DNA of 64,000 nucleotides, taken from positions 81,260,779 through 81,324,778 of the forward strand of contig CM035808.1 of NCBI GenBank assembly GCA_020466095.1, written 5' to 3'. The translations under genes and the position numbers were made by a program. The stretch is from Chlorops oryzae (Eukaryota > Arthropoda > Insecta > Diptera > Chloropidae). Each line of letters begins with the position of its first letter. The first letter of the stretch is position 1. Of this stretch, positions 31,881-42,872 are shown piece after piece. The notes under the pieces are model-generated. The model did no database searches and was not told where the DNA came from. It saw only the letters and a list, made by a program, of their open reading frames with translations.

Positions 31881-32128
31881 CAATTTTGGTTGAATGTTAC
31901 AAGACTTGACAGATCTGAGGCATCTAACCCTACGCTGGCTACTCTTGCAGTCTTCATGCTGACACTGGGTGTGCTTTTCAGCTTAACTGGACTCCGGCGG
32001 ACTGGTAGAGTCACAATTTAAGCAAAGCACTTCTCGGTATACTCTGCTGGCCTACTGTATAATCCCTTCGCATGCTCACGCAACAACCATTCCGGAAGCA
32101 GTTTCGGAATACAAAAGCAGTATTATAA

Positions 32129-32460
32129 ATGGCAGATGAAAAAAGCGATTCGTCAATATTTCAGTCGTCTTTCTTTAAACGCAGTTTGGATGAATGTAGT
32201 TTTCTGACCGATTTAAAAAGGAAAATTTCAGACGTATATGTGCCAGTGCTTATCTTGGGGGGACTCTGCTTTTCCAGTAAACGAGAAGCTTATGAAGCCG
32301 TATGCAGTTTATATCGCTCAGAGTCGGCGGCAAAAGCAATTTAATTATTGCCAGTCCAAAGCACGAAGAGTGGTGAAGAATGCTTTTGGGCACCTTAAAG
32401 CCAGACTCAGGCGCATCTGAAAAGCCCTGGATAATTCTTTGAGCAATATTATCGCCTTTG
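32129..32460 (+). pseudogene. PIF/Harbinger transposase fragment
   Basis: The first frame reads SDSSIFQSSFFKRSLDE. After a frame change, GDSAFPVNEKLMKPYAVY is followed by RRQKQFNYCQSKARRVVKNA and FGHLKARLRRI. This matches the DDE_4/HARBI1-type transposase C-terminal motif (DxxFPLxxxLxxPY ... FNxxxSxxRxxVExxFGxLKxRFRxL). The rest of the transposase and its termini are not visible. Confidence 0.8.
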
Positions 32461-32635
32461 TATAAGCGTTCTGCGTTTCACCCCATTTTTTTTTGAGATT
32501 GGCGATAGTATCAACGAAACCTGGCTGCAAAACTAATAAAGTAATGAGAATAATCGTGTTTATTCCAATTATAAAGAAGTAACTACAGATCACCAAAACA
32601 ACCCCGAAATAATAAGAAATGCCATAGCTTCTATT

Positions 32636-33015
32636 TTATTTATTTATTTTATTTCTTTTCCTTTATACAAAATCCTGGCACAGTGAGAAGAATTCTCATA
32701 ATGAGTGCTAGTCAATGCGATTAATTAATTAATATAATATATTGAAGAGTGAGAAAATAAAATCTAGAATATGTATAATGGCTTACACCTATAAGATGAT
32801 ATTTCACATTTAAGTTCAAGAATTCAATTTACTTTTTAATAGATCTACATACAATACACAGTTTAAAAATTCAATTTTTATCTTAATCTATATACAAAAG
32901 TGTTGTCTTAAGCGCATCTTGAAAAGTCTAAAGTTGCTTGTAGATTTCAATGTGTTTGGTAGTTTATTCCAAAGGCGAATTGCATATACAAGAAATTATT
33001 TTTCAGACGTAAAGG
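32636..33015 (-). pseudogene. 3' end of a non-LTR retrotransposon RT (RLWNKLP motif)
   Basis: The minus strand reads TFTSEK, then AIRLWNKLPNTLKSTSNFRL and FKMRLRQH, the C-terminal pattern of several non-LTR clades. A ~230-bp 3' UTR follows and ends in a TTTATT-type tail (minus strand AAATAAAATAAATAAATAAA at 32636-32660). The clade cannot be named from this much sequence. Confidence 0.55.
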
Positions 33016-34015
33016 TTTTGTAAGTATACAAATTTTCTAATATTTATGTTAAAGTAAAAGAAAGAAGTCCATTTTCATTTCGAGGCAAATCAATCACAGT
33101 TCTTGTGTTGTAAAAAAAAACCATTAGAAAGAAATAAATTATGTTCGCTTAAAAAATTCCACTGAAGCCTCTTGAACTTAAGCTTTCCTTTCAATGTATC
33201 CTTTCAGATTATTTCCTTTTTCTCCTCTGCAATCAAAGATAGCCTTTCGGATGATTTCCTCACTTCGTCCACATTTCCTTCAACCTTTTTGAAAATATTT
33301 ACCAATTTCCTTTTTATGCCTTAGTTTTGGACGCCGATGGCAATGGTAGATACGGACACTCGTGCGTATTTGGTCACTCAAAATCTTTGGAAGCGACTTC
33401 AATAATGGAGTTTATATCCTAAAAGATAAAAAATTTAAATTTGTTACAATAAATGATTTCTTTTAGTTACTATTTATACCATCCTGCTGCTAGTTTTCAG
33501 TGTTGTGGCTTTTGCTGAGAGCGACAAGGTTTTTTATTTCGTTAAATAAGTCCCAGTCTGAAGGGGATCCACCTGTTTTTCCAACTTTTTGCTTTTCTTT
33601 ACTGTTAAAAGTAATTTTACTATATTATTATAGGTAATCAACATCTTGTCTTTTTCCAGTTAAACCAACCAATAATGTTTGGTCATGCTGTGCATTTTCG
33701 ATTAGATTTCCTCCACTCCGTTTATAAATCTTTCCCTCCTCATTCCGTCATTTCTGCCAGTATGTGGCTTTTCCTTCGGCATCCGCGGAATAGATCCTAT
33801 ATCTCCAATGAAATAGCAAGCACGGCCCGCTCGCTTACCTGCTCCCACTTACTTGCACTTTTCCGTTCTGATGAAGAAAAATTGCAAATTATTATACACG
33901 CGGTCTTAACTCATTAATATTCTGCTGTTTACTTACAGTTTTTATCCATTTTCAGTCTTCTCGACATCACAGGGCTCTGAGCAACAAAAACACAACTGTA
34001 CAGCGGATGATGCAA
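33016..34015. other. Unassigned region with possible minus-strand coding relics
   Basis: Minus-strand fragments with protein-like composition: SSSERKSASKWEQVSERAVL near 33840, GKTGGSPSDWDLFNEI near 33550, and KKEIGKYFQKVEGNVDEVRK with SSERLSLIAEEKKEI near 33300-33220. They resemble exons of a Myb/SANT or MADF-type protein, such as the partner ORF of PIF/Harbinger, but no intact domain is present and I would not assign it. Confidence 0.25.
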
Positions 34016-34348
34016 AAGAAGAAAACGAAACACGTTTGACTTCGTCTGCACGGGTAGTTTCACGAAACGAAACACATGTTTTGGAGCTCCGTCTGAACGA
34101 GCCTGTCTATTATGTCTTATTACAAAAACGAAAACGAAGTGTTAATCTCTTAAACACCCCGAAAACGCTTCTTTCGACTAGAAATCGTATTGAAATTTCA
34201 GGCATATCTTTCTATCCACCTCACCGGTCACACGTTTAGGCTTGCTCAGACGGAGCTCCAAAACATGCGGTTTGCCTCGTGAAACACGCATGCAAAACTA
34301 CTCGTTCAGACATAGTTATTCGTGTTTCGTTTTCCTCTTCTTCTTCTT
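34016..34348. repeat. Foldback (inverted-repeat) element
   Basis: The arms 34016-34104 and 34236-34348 are inverse copies with indels; shared blocks include GAAAACGAAACACG, GTAGTTT and ATGTTTTGGAGCTCCGTCTG. The loop is ~130 bp. A diverged related stretch with CTGAACAAGCCTTATG and ACATGTTTT lies at 34650-34680. Probably a MITE or foldback element; no clear target duplication. Confidence 0.7.
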
Positions 34349-35129
34349 ATTTGTTTTTCAAAATGTTTTGAAATAGTCTTTTTTGCCCACTTTGAAAGTA
34401 TAAAAGAAATGTTGAGTGAATGTCAAACTATGAATGAATTTAGATCGCATGTATAGTAATTTTTCTCTTGCTGTTTATTTCTTTTCCCGATGACAATCGA
34501 TTGAATTAGGGATATTACTGTCATTTTACTTGCTTTGATCTGAAACACGTAGTTTTTAAGTGTTTCGCATTTAAAAATTTGTATGGCGGAACAAGTGTTC
34601 GGTTCTCGTTTCGGCCCTGAAACTCGAATGAGAGCTTAAACACGTAGCGCCTGAACAAGCCTTATGGGAACATGTTTTGAAGAAACTTGTAAGTAGAAAA
34701 ACACGTGGGAAGAAAAAAGATGGTTGTTTGTGGAATGTGCCGAAATTTTTTTTTGTGTTTTTTCTCATGCATTCAAATGGGATGTTTTTGAAACACGTCT
34801 AATAAGTGTGGCCGGAGAGAACAGAAAATTTAAAAAATCGGTAATAAGGGCAACCAAGCATATTGAGCCGTACAGTATGCAGGTCAATAAAAAAGGAAGG
34901 ATTTGCCTGTGTAACTTGGTTCCAGCATTTTTATGATTGATAATACACTTTTGAGGGTATAATGTGTATAAATAGACGTGTTATCAAGCAATTAACGAAG
35001 TTCCAGCAGTGGAAATATTACAAAGTATTGACATGTATATTTTCAAGGCTCAATTTAAATAATTGTGGGTGTCCTGGCTATAATAAAAGGTATATAAGAC
35101 TTGTTTTTAATATTTGCGCAAATACAAAA
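34349..35129. other. AT-rich sequence without recognised features
   Basis: Apart from the short region at 34585-34720 related to the foldback element, I see no conserved protein motif, terminal repeat or RNA gene here. Confidence 0.5.
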
Positions 35130-35416
35130 TTTTTGTAGAAGGCACTTAGGTAGCTCCCCAGAATACCACGACTTTAAGTGATCGGTGGAAATCATCGTGA
35201 TGTCTTTTCGTCAGATAAGCGGATGGGGTATTCCATACAGCGACTTAACAAATAGCTGGAGGTCGTGGAATGCGTGGTGAAGGGGAGGGGGATTAGCCAG
35301 CCAGGGGCTTTCCTGAGAGCTTTCTCGAGTGCATAGGGCATGTGTTCCCGCACTCAAGCCCCTTAAAAATCACTAGATTAGCGCTTCTGGGTTCTGATTG
35401 CGGATATGAAAAAAAA
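35130..35416 (+). mobile_element. Probable 3' UTR and poly(A) tail of a non-LTR element
   Basis: A comparatively GC-rich block (CACGACTTTAAGTGATC, GGAGGGGGATTAGCCAGCC, GCACTCAAGCCCC) ends in GCGGATATG followed by nine A at 35408-35416, ten bases before the gypsy LTR. The composition and A tail suggest a truncated non-LTR copy; no coding part is present to name the clade. Confidence 0.4.
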
Positions 35417-35425
35417 ACACAGGTC

Positions 35426-35655
35426 TGTAATCATGTTATGTATTGTAGGCTTGTAGAATAATACAGTGCAATGTATTCTAGGCTTTAAGTATGATGTAGA
35501 TTATAATTAAGATTTAGGTTATAGCACGGCTTAAGACAATCAGCTGTTAGTTTTTTCTAGAATAATTCAGGGTTATATTCGATTTCCGTTGATGTAAAAA
35601 AGAACACAATGAGACACGCCCGCATCGAAAAGAAAAATCAAATAAAGAAGTTTAC
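35426..35655 (+). repeat. Gypsy 5' LTR
   Basis: Starts TGTAATCATG and probably ends GTTTACA at about 35655, before TCAGAAGTAG, a possible tRNA-Leu-type primer site (recalled TCAGAAGTGG pattern). AATAAA at 35641 fits a polyadenylation signal near the R/U5 edge. Only about the first 70 bp are matched by the 3' LTR. Confidence 0.65.
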
Positions 35656-35703
35656 ATCAGAAGTAGAATACTTCTGCAAAGTATATTTTTGCATTAATTG
35701 AAA

Positions 35704-36234
35704 ATGGAGAAACAACATAAGCTCGAAATGATTGCCGCATTGGAGGCAGAAAAGGTAATAGTGCCAATGGATGCAACCGTAGAGCGATTGCGTGCTATGT
35801 GCAAAAATCTTAATTTACCACATGTTGCTGCATCCAATGGCAGAGATGGTTCTAATCAGTCAAAGATGCCCTATGATACTGCCGTTCTTGTGCACACTGA
35901 AGCTGGTGCCACAGATACTGATGACGTTGATGCAAATGCTGATGTCAATCCTGATGCCAATCCAGATGTCAATCCTGTTGCCAACCCAGATGTCAATCCT
36001 GATGCCAATCCTGACGTGAATCCTATTCGTTACTTTGATGCTTATGTTGACGTCAATTTTTATGCCTATCCTTATGGCAATTGTGGAAACGATGATAAAG
36101 CCCGGCAAATAAACGCAAACTTACAGCTACTCCGTAAGAAACGCGAACTACTTTTGCTTCAGCGCGAAGTTCAAGAACTGGGCGCATTTCAAACTCGTTC
36201 ACGTATGCTGGACATAAGCGCCATAGAACCTTGA
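35704..36234 (+). pseudogene. Gypsy Gag, N-terminal part with DANPDVNP repeats
   Basis: 176 codons from ATG 35704 (MEKQHKLEMIAALEAEKVIV). The first ~45 residues resemble a SAP-like or capsid N-terminal helix region (MDATVERLRAMCKNLNL). A low-complexity stretch of Asp-Ala/Val-Asn-Pro repeats (codons ~75-110) and a basic helical end (LLRKKRELLLLQREVQELG) follow. The frame stops at 36234; the rest of Gag continues in another frame. Confidence 0.65.
35930..36035 (+). repeat. 12/24-bp tandem repeat in gypsy gag
   Basis: Repeated GATGTCAATCCT and GATGCCAATCC units encode alternating DVNP and DANP. About eight to nine 12-bp units are visible, with point differences. Confidence 0.75.
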
Positions 36235-36359
36235 GGATGCTTTCATCGTCCTTCAGTTCGATTCCCGAGCACGACTTATACCTTGCCGTCGTTTGTTAGA
36301 TGGAACTGCGAAGATTTTTTTACGTTAAATCTCTGTGAGCACCTATGACGAACTAAAAG

Positions 36360-37160
36360 CTATTTGTTGCATGAGTTCGCTCGTACATTTTCTATGGAGG
36401 AAATATATATTCAACTACGAAACCGGTGTCTTCGGCCTGATGAAACTTTGAAGCGCTAAATAATTGAAATGCAAGAGATCGCAGCCAAATCTAACATCCC
36501 TGAAGATGAACTGGTCGATTTAGTTATTGAAGGCGTTGGCTATCGCTCCATTAACATAATGCTGCTGCTGAGCGCCACCAACGTTATGGAACTTAAGCGA
36601 TTGGCAGACCGGTATGAACGTAAAATACTTCGCACTCCTTAGATTCCCACTGCCAACGAGCAATCGAAAAGTAGTGCACAAATACCAGCTACATCTGCTA
36701 CTACTGCGGTCACCCCACCTAAAAACAGTGTTCTTTCTGTCAACAAACCAGCAACTGATGCTCCCCGCTGTTTTAACTGTTCCCGATTTGGACACTACAA
36801 AAGTCAGTGTCCTCAACCAAGGTGACCTGGCGGATCTTGCTTCCGTTGCTCACTTGACGCATTTGATCTGGTGAGTGCCGCCTTTGGTCCGTTAGAATTG
36901 AGCAAGAATGAATTTATTTCCTTTTTCTCTCTTTTTGATTCTGGTAGTACTTCATCGTTTGTGAGAAAGTCAGTGGTTCCCAAATACGTGGGTGATTAGA
37001 TCGCTCTTACGAAATACCGTGGTCTTGGAAATAAAAAGCTCATATCTTTTGAAAATGTCGAGTGTTTAATAAAACTAAATGATAAAGTGACGAAACAAAA
37101 TTTAGTTGTAGTTTCTGATGACTCTATGTCCATACCTCTCATATTGGGCGTGACTTTCTC
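36360..37160 (+). pseudogene. Gypsy Gag C-terminus (CCHC) and protease
   Basis: Broken frames read FSMEEIYIQLRNRCLRPDET, then EDELVDLVIEGVGYRSINIM and LKRLADRYERK. A CCHC zinc knuckle CFNCSRFGHYKSQC follows at 36769-36810, then SLFDSGSTSSFVRKS with the DSG protease triad near 36937, and SIPLILGVTF. Stops at several points; inactive. Confidence 0.75.
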
Positions 37161-37579
37161 AATAATAATCAAATAAAACTATGTCGTTTGAAAATGAAAT
37201 ACACTAAAGAAAAGTTGCTTTCACATAAAAACAGCAGTAATAATGAAGTAATATTGAAAATTTTTCCTGTACTCAATTCCTTCGGTATAATTAAAAATAA
37301 AAAAACTTTCTTTGGGATACTTGTTTGCCTGTAGCGACCGAGTCTGTCATTAGCCAATCACGTGAACCATTTGAGGAAAATTAACCTCCTGCAGTTCTGT
37401 TACCATGTTCTTTTGATGAATTAGTTAGACAAATGTGTGCTATAGACGTTGATGCTCCAAAGGATGCTTTCGATATTGATCCTTCATTGGGAGAAAACAA
37501 TGTCATTGCTATTAAGGAAATTATAGACACGAATTGTTGACATTTTTCTGATAGTGAACGAATAGAAAATGATAACAAA

Positions 37580-38183
37580 ATGAAAATTAATTTAACACAC
37601 AAGACTCCAATCTTTAGTAGACCGCGACGGCTTTCATATGCTGAACGCATTGCAGTTCAAAACATAGTGTCCGATTTACTTAAGGAAGGTATAATTCGAG
37701 CAAGTGATTCGCCTTATGCGTTCCCGTTGGTATTTGTACCTAAAAAAATATGCGGAAATCCGGAAATGTTTTGACTAAAGGTCTTCAAATAAGATAACAT
37801 TTCGCGATAACCACCCCTTGCCACTTATTGATGACTGCTTAGATTATTTAGGTGGAAAAACCTTCTTTACTTTGTTAGATCTAAAAAGTAGCTTCCATCA
37901 AAATAAGATGCATGAGGATTCTATCAAGTACACCTCGTTCGTTACACCAGATAGTCAGTACGAATACCTTCGTATGCCTTTTGGACTTCGGAATGCTCCT
38001 CGTGTATTCAAACGATATGTAAATAATATTTTTCGCCCCCTTATAAGTTTCGGAGAAGTTGTTGTGTACCTCGATGACATCTTGATTGCTTCCAAGGATT
38101 ATGATTCCCATTTGCAAACTCTCTCTGAAGTCCTTAAGGTGATAAGCAAACATAATCTAAAAATACGGTTTAGTAAATGTTAA
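37580..38183 (+). pseudogene. Gypsy reverse transcriptase
   Basis: Two open pieces: HKTPIFSRPRRLSYAERIAV with LLKEGIIRASDSPYAFPLVF (37580-37774), then PLIDDCLDYLGGKTFFTLLD, LRMPFGLRNAPRVFKRYVNN and VVVYLDDILIASKD (37818-38183). The catalytic YLDD is intact. A frame break lies near 37770 between them. Confidence 0.9.
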
Positions 38184-38880
38184 TTTGCCTACCGCGATTT
38201 AGAATATCTTGGTTATAAAGCAAATGCGTCGGGCATTCACCCTAGTGATTCGCATTTACAAGCAATTTTTAAATACCCAATACGTAGGACTCGGAAAGAA
38301 TTACAACGATGTTTTGGATGAGTTTCGTATTTTCATCGCTTCGTGCCTTCATTTTCCAAAATTGCAGACCCTATGACTCAGTTCCTGAAAAAAACTCACC
38401 ATATGTATTTGATGATAATTGTAAAGAAGCCTTCCTAGTTTTACGCCGAAAATTGTCAGAGGCTCCAGTTTAATCTATCTACGACCCCAAACGAAAAACG
38501 GAACTGCATTGTGATGCGAGTGTCCACGGTTTTGGAGCTTTATTGCTTCAAAAACAAGATGATGGCTCCTTGCACCAATAGCTTATTTTTCAAAAACAAC
38601 TTCTTCTGCAGAGTCGAAACTACATAGTTTTGAATTTGAAACTTTTGACGTTGTATACGCTCTAAGTCGTTTTCACACATATTTGGATGGAATTCCCTTT
38701 AAAATCGTCACTGACTGTAGTTCACTGGCTCAAACACTAAGTCATCGTAACATTTCTGTCAAAATTTCCCGCTGGGCACTTGAGCTCGAAAGTTACAATT
38801 ACAATTACAATTATACATCGACCTGGAACGCCAATGAACATGTTGATGCCCTCAGTAGAATTGAGCTGTGCGCCACAGTA
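38184..38880 (+). pseudogene. Gypsy RNase H domain
   Basis: Degenerate frames give TELHCDASVHGFGALLLQKQ, ESKLHSFEFETFDVVYALSR, HTYLDGIPFKIVTDCSSLAQ, RWALELESYNYNYNYTS and HVDALSRI. These are the usual gypsy RNase H landmarks (CDAS, E, TDC, HVDALSR). Stops interrupt the region around 38330-38600. Confidence 0.85.
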
Positions 38881-39911
38881 AATAGCGATGATTTGGATTT
38901 TCACCTGGGGTTAACCCAAAATCGGGATTCACAAATTGTTAATATCAGAGCAAAATTACAAAAAGGTGATGTAGAGGGATTTATTTTGCGTGATGGTTTA
39001 GTTTTTAGAAAGTCTCCTTCAGGAAAGGTACAGCTTTATGTTTCTGCTGAAATGGTTGACAATATCATAAGATTTATGCATGAAAAAATAGGACACTAGG
39101 CTGTTGACAAATGCTGCCAAAAAATTCAAAAGCAGTATTGGTTTCCTGGCTTGAGAAATTAATTTCATAATTTTATACAAAACTGTTTGAGATGCATTGT
39201 GTACTCTGCGCCTGCTCATCTTAAGCCCCAACGTAATCTTTACAATATTCCAAAGAAACCCATCCCTTTCGACACAATTCATATAGACCATTTGGGTCCA
39301 TTACCATCCATATTTCCAAAAAAGAAATATCTTTTGGTCGTTGTGGATTCATTCACTAAATTTGTCAAGTTATATCCTTCTACATCTACAAGCAGTCGAG
39401 AGGTGTGTATCGCATTAGATAACTATTTCAAGTATTACAGCCGCCCTCGTCGCCTTATTAGTGATCAAAGAACTTTACGTCTGCAGAATTTGATAGGTTT
39501 CTGAAGGAACGAAACATTGAACACATAAAGACTGCTGTCGCGTCACCACAAGCCAATGGACAGGTGGAACGGGTCAATCGTGTTCTGAAGCCAATCCTAA
39601 GTAAATTATCTGAAGATGCAAATCACTCTGATTGGCACCTATAAATTTCTCAGATAGAACATGCCATCAATAACACTGTCCATATGTCCACAGGTGTGAC
39701 TCCTTCTGTCCTTCTATTTAGCACTGAGCAACGGGGCCCTATTCTTGACGAGTTGAGTGAATATCTTGAACTAAAGGAAGATGACATTAGTTTAGATAGA
39801 CAACTCCTTAGAAACCAAGCATCCCAAAATATTTTGCGTTCACAAGAGTATAACGCGCAATACTTTAATCGCACCCATGTACCTGCAAACGTATTTGATC
39901 AAGCCGACTTT
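38881..39911 (+). pseudogene. Gypsy integrase (N-terminal and core)
   Basis: The zinc-domain trace (MHEKIGH, then CLRCIVYSAPAH) is followed by FDTIHIDHLGPLPSIFPKKK (first Asp), VVVDSFTKFVKLYPS and RRLISDQ (second Asp). After a frameshift near 39480 comes SPQANGQVERVNRVL (Glu). MSTGVTPSVLLFS and NRTHVPANVFDQADF lead to the R1-like insertion at 39912; the C-terminal end resumes at 45092. Confidence 0.85.
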
Positions 39912-40381
39912 TGGTGAAACGGCGGTGTTCTTAGCAAAGCGGAAAAAAAATTAAGTTAAAAGTGCTGTGGGGATTCACTAAAACAATAAGTGCGATTGCA
40001 AAGGCTTAGTGGAAGTTATGTGTTTATTACACTACACTGGCTTGGACACAAAACTGAATTAAAAGGCAATAAATAGCGAAAGTGAACTTGGAATACAGGT
40101 GGGTCGTCTTGTCAGCTGACTTTATAAGAGTTCGGCTGCGGCTAAAACTAGGTTTTAAGAGCAGCTTGTACAGTGCCTCCACAAGTTTGTAACAGCGGAG
40201 AGTCCGAACAATACAAGCAGTTCCCCTCAAACTGTTATTCGGTAAGCGGAGGTTTAAACTGTTTTTCGAAGCAGGTGACAGCAAGACTGTTTAAATAGCC
40301 AGTGGTGTTAAAACTGTTTTTAAAGCCAGTGGCTATAAGACATTCTAATTGTAAAGCGGCATACACACTGCATCAAGAAAA

Positions 40382-41821
40382 ATGAATGGAGACGAGGAGG
40401 AAGATGGAAATCCAAACCCATTCGGGCGCAGCGAAAAAATGCCGAGAACGCCAGTAATGATAGAGGAAAGCGGCAACAAAGAAGGACCATTGGCGGAAAA
40501 TATTGGTGCAACAAGCGGAACCGGGGTCCAAAGGACGGACAGCTTGAAACCCAATAAGGCGCCCCGTAGAGAGCAGGCGACACTGCGATTGAGCGTGGGG
40601 TCGGCAGGAGAGACTGGAGGTATGGCAGCTTCAACAGGCCCACTGCCGGAGGAGGTAATGCGAATATTGAATGCGGGGGGAAGCGAAACTGCTACCGGGA
40701 AGCAGAAGGAAAATGCGGGAAATGCCTTAGAATTAATAGGGCAAGAAATTGAGCGGCTATGCAACATGGTCAATGGGCAAAGACACGTGAATCAGGTAAT
40801 GAAGGATACTGTGTTGAAGATATCCGCATTACATAAAAAGGTGGTGGCAGAAGGGTGCAAAAATTGCGAGGGCACAACCAGCAAACCCGAACAACGACCA
40901 GAAGAGAAGCAAAGGAGAAAGGAAAAAAGGAGTGAGACGAGGGTATTGCCTCGTACGGATAGCTCCAAAGGTGGTAGCAGAAAAGAGCAGCCTTTAAACG
41001 GAGATCCACAGCAGACGCAAAATGCAAAGTGGACGGAGGTGACCAATAAAAAGAAAAATGAGAAATCTACCGGAGGTCATAGAAAACTAAGGAAAGAGAG
41101 ACCCGACGTTATAGTAGTAGAAAAAACAGGTGATGTGTCGTACGCAGATATACTGAAACGAATGAAGAGTCAATCGGGGCTCCAGCAACTGGGGCAAGAC
41201 GTAAACAAAATTCGAAGAACGGCAAAAGGCGAATTGATGCTGGTACTGAAAGGGAAGCAAGGTGGGTCCACCGAAAAGCATAAGCAGGATGTTGCACATG
41301 CCCTCAAGGAGATTGCAAATGTACACACTCTGAGCACATATATCTCTATTGAGGTTTTGGACTTAGACGAAGCGACAACTCAGGAGGATATATGTCGGGC
41401 TATAGCCAAGGAGCACCCCACATGTGGCCCAGTGGCACTGAGTGCCATAAAGCGTATGCGCATGGCCAGAAATGGTACTTACACGGCTACCATTACCCTA
41501 CCAGTGAAGGAAGGCAATATGCTACTGGAGGCTGGACACCTAAAAGTTGGATGGGTGTCCTGCAGAATTAGGTTAAACGAACAACCTACAAGGTGCTATA
41601 GATGCCTAGAGTACGGGCATGTGTCGAAATATTGCAAGAACGGGGTAGACCGAAAGGAGGCCTGTTATAGATGTGGAAATGCGGGACACAAAGCACGCAA
41701 TTGTAAATCGGTACCTAGGTGTCTACTCTGCCCGCCGGGAAGCAATCAACATCAGATAACGGATAAGTGCTGCCCGGTCTACCAAGCAGCCCAGAGGAAG
41801 GTAATAAAGCGGTATGGTTAG
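40382..41821 (+). CDS. R1-like ORF1 (Gag-like nucleic-acid-binding protein)
   Basis: 479 codons from ATG 40382, uninterrupted. The N-terminal half is charged and low-complexity, with a Lys/Arg/Glu-rich stretch (RPEEKQRRKEKRSE). An alpha/beta segment of about residues 245-395 follows (VSYADILKRMKSQ, TYISIEVLDLDEATTQEDI, NGTYTATITLPV). Zinc knuckles are CYRCLEYGHVSKYC (from residue 405), CYRCGNAGHKARNC (from 428) and a third Cys cluster CLLCPPGSNQHQITDKCC. It packages the element RNA as an RNP. Its stop overlaps the ORF2 start by 8 nt. Confidence 0.9.
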   Translation: MNGDEEEDGNPNPFGRSEKMPRTPVMIEESGNKEGPLAENIGATSGTGVQRTDSLKPNKAPRREQATLRLSVGSAGETGGMAASTGPLPEEVMRILNAGGSETATGKQKENAGNALELIGQEIERLCNMVNGQRHVNQVMKDTVLKISALHKKVVAEGCKNCEGTTSKPEQRPEEKQRRKEKRSETRVLPRTDSSKGGSRKEQPLNGDPQQTQNAKWTEVTNKKKNEKSTGGHRKLRKERPDVIVVEKTGDVSYADILKRMKSQSGLQQLGQDVNKIRRTAKGELMLVLKGKQGGSTEKHKQDVAHALKEIANVHTLSTYISIEVLDLDEATTQEDICRAIAKEHPTCGPVALSAIKRMRMARNGTYTATITLPVKEGNMLLEAGHLKVGWVSCRIRLNEQPTRCYRCLEYGHVSKYCKNGVDRKEACYRCGNAGHKARNCKSVPRCLLCPPGSNQHQITDKCCPVYQAAQRKVIKRYG

Positions 41822-42872
41822 ATTCATCCAAATCAACCTTAACCACTGCGAATCTGCGCAAGACTTACTTGCTAGAATGGCGAATGAGAAATCATCAGAC
41901 GTGCTGTTGGTATCGGAGCCGTATGCTACACCGCAATGGGACAAAAGGTGGATATCCGACCGCAGCGGGAAAGCTGCTATTTATGTGTGTGGGAACGTCA
42001 CCTACGATGCGGAAGAAAATAAGAAACATAACGGTTTCGTATATGCGGAGATTAAAGGGATCCATGTGTATAGCTGTTATGCACCACCGAGCTACACGAT
42101 AGAGGAATATGGAAGCTTTCTTGACAGACTAGTAATGGAAGCACGGGAAAAGGCACCTAAAATTGTAGCGGGGGATTTCAACGCCTGGTCTACGTTATGG
42201 GGTAGCAGCAGTACAAATACCAGGGGAAGAATGCTGTTGGAAGCGTTGTCCACTATGGAGATTGTGCTGCTTAACGATCATAGGTACAACACTTTTGATA
42301 ACGGGCGTTTTGTATCCACTATTGATCTGACCTTTGCCAGTGGAACAATCGCACGCAATGTGCGGTGGTGGGTAGCGGACGAGGACACGCTCAGCGACCA
42401 TAAAGCGATTATCTTTAACACTGTGGAAGTAAACTCTATAAGAAGAAGTTTTGGCACCTGTAAGGCGTGGAGAAGTGGAAAGCTCGATGCGGAAATGCTG
42501 AAATACGTAGCGGCTGAGGTGACTGCAGGGGATGGGAACGCAGAGAAGAAGGTGGCTCAAGTAGTGGCAGCTGTTGACGCCATATGCGATGCTACAATGC
42601 CCAGAAGGGGAAGAGGAAATGGTCGGGAACCAACGCCGTGGTGGTCAGATGAATTGACTCGGCTAAGAGCGGGGTGTGAAAGATCCCGCAGGATACAGCA
42701 ACGTGCAATAGGACGAGAAAATCATGCGGAAAAGTACGCTTTTTATAAACAAAAGAGGAAGGAATTGCGGAGAGCAATAAAAATAAGCAAAAGCGAGCTG
42801 TGGCGATCGCTCATAAGGAAGCTCGATGAGAACCCTTGGAGTGATGCTTATCGAATGGTTAAAAAGAACTAA
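41814..42872 (+). pseudogene. R1-like ORF2, endonuclease part (before frameshift)
   Basis: Starts at ATG 41814, overlapping the ORF1 stop (ATGGTTAG). The endonuclease/exonuclease/phosphatase fold is recognised by FIQINLNHCESAQDLL, VSEPYATP, IVAGDFNAWSTLWGS and LSDHKAIIF, the catalytic Asn, Glu, Asp and SDH landmarks. The linker to RT ends at TAA 42870-42872. The downstream frame reads KELREN into the RT part, so a one-base indel in the A-run at 42860-42866 explains the break. I treat it as a mutation, because R1-type ORF2 is normally continuous. Confidence 0.85.

Noticed and set aside
35936..36030. NANP-like repeats suggesting a parasite surface antigen
   Set aside because: The repeat lies in Gag of a gypsy element that also has LTR, CCHC, RT and integrase around it; the similarity is only in short Asn-Pro units.
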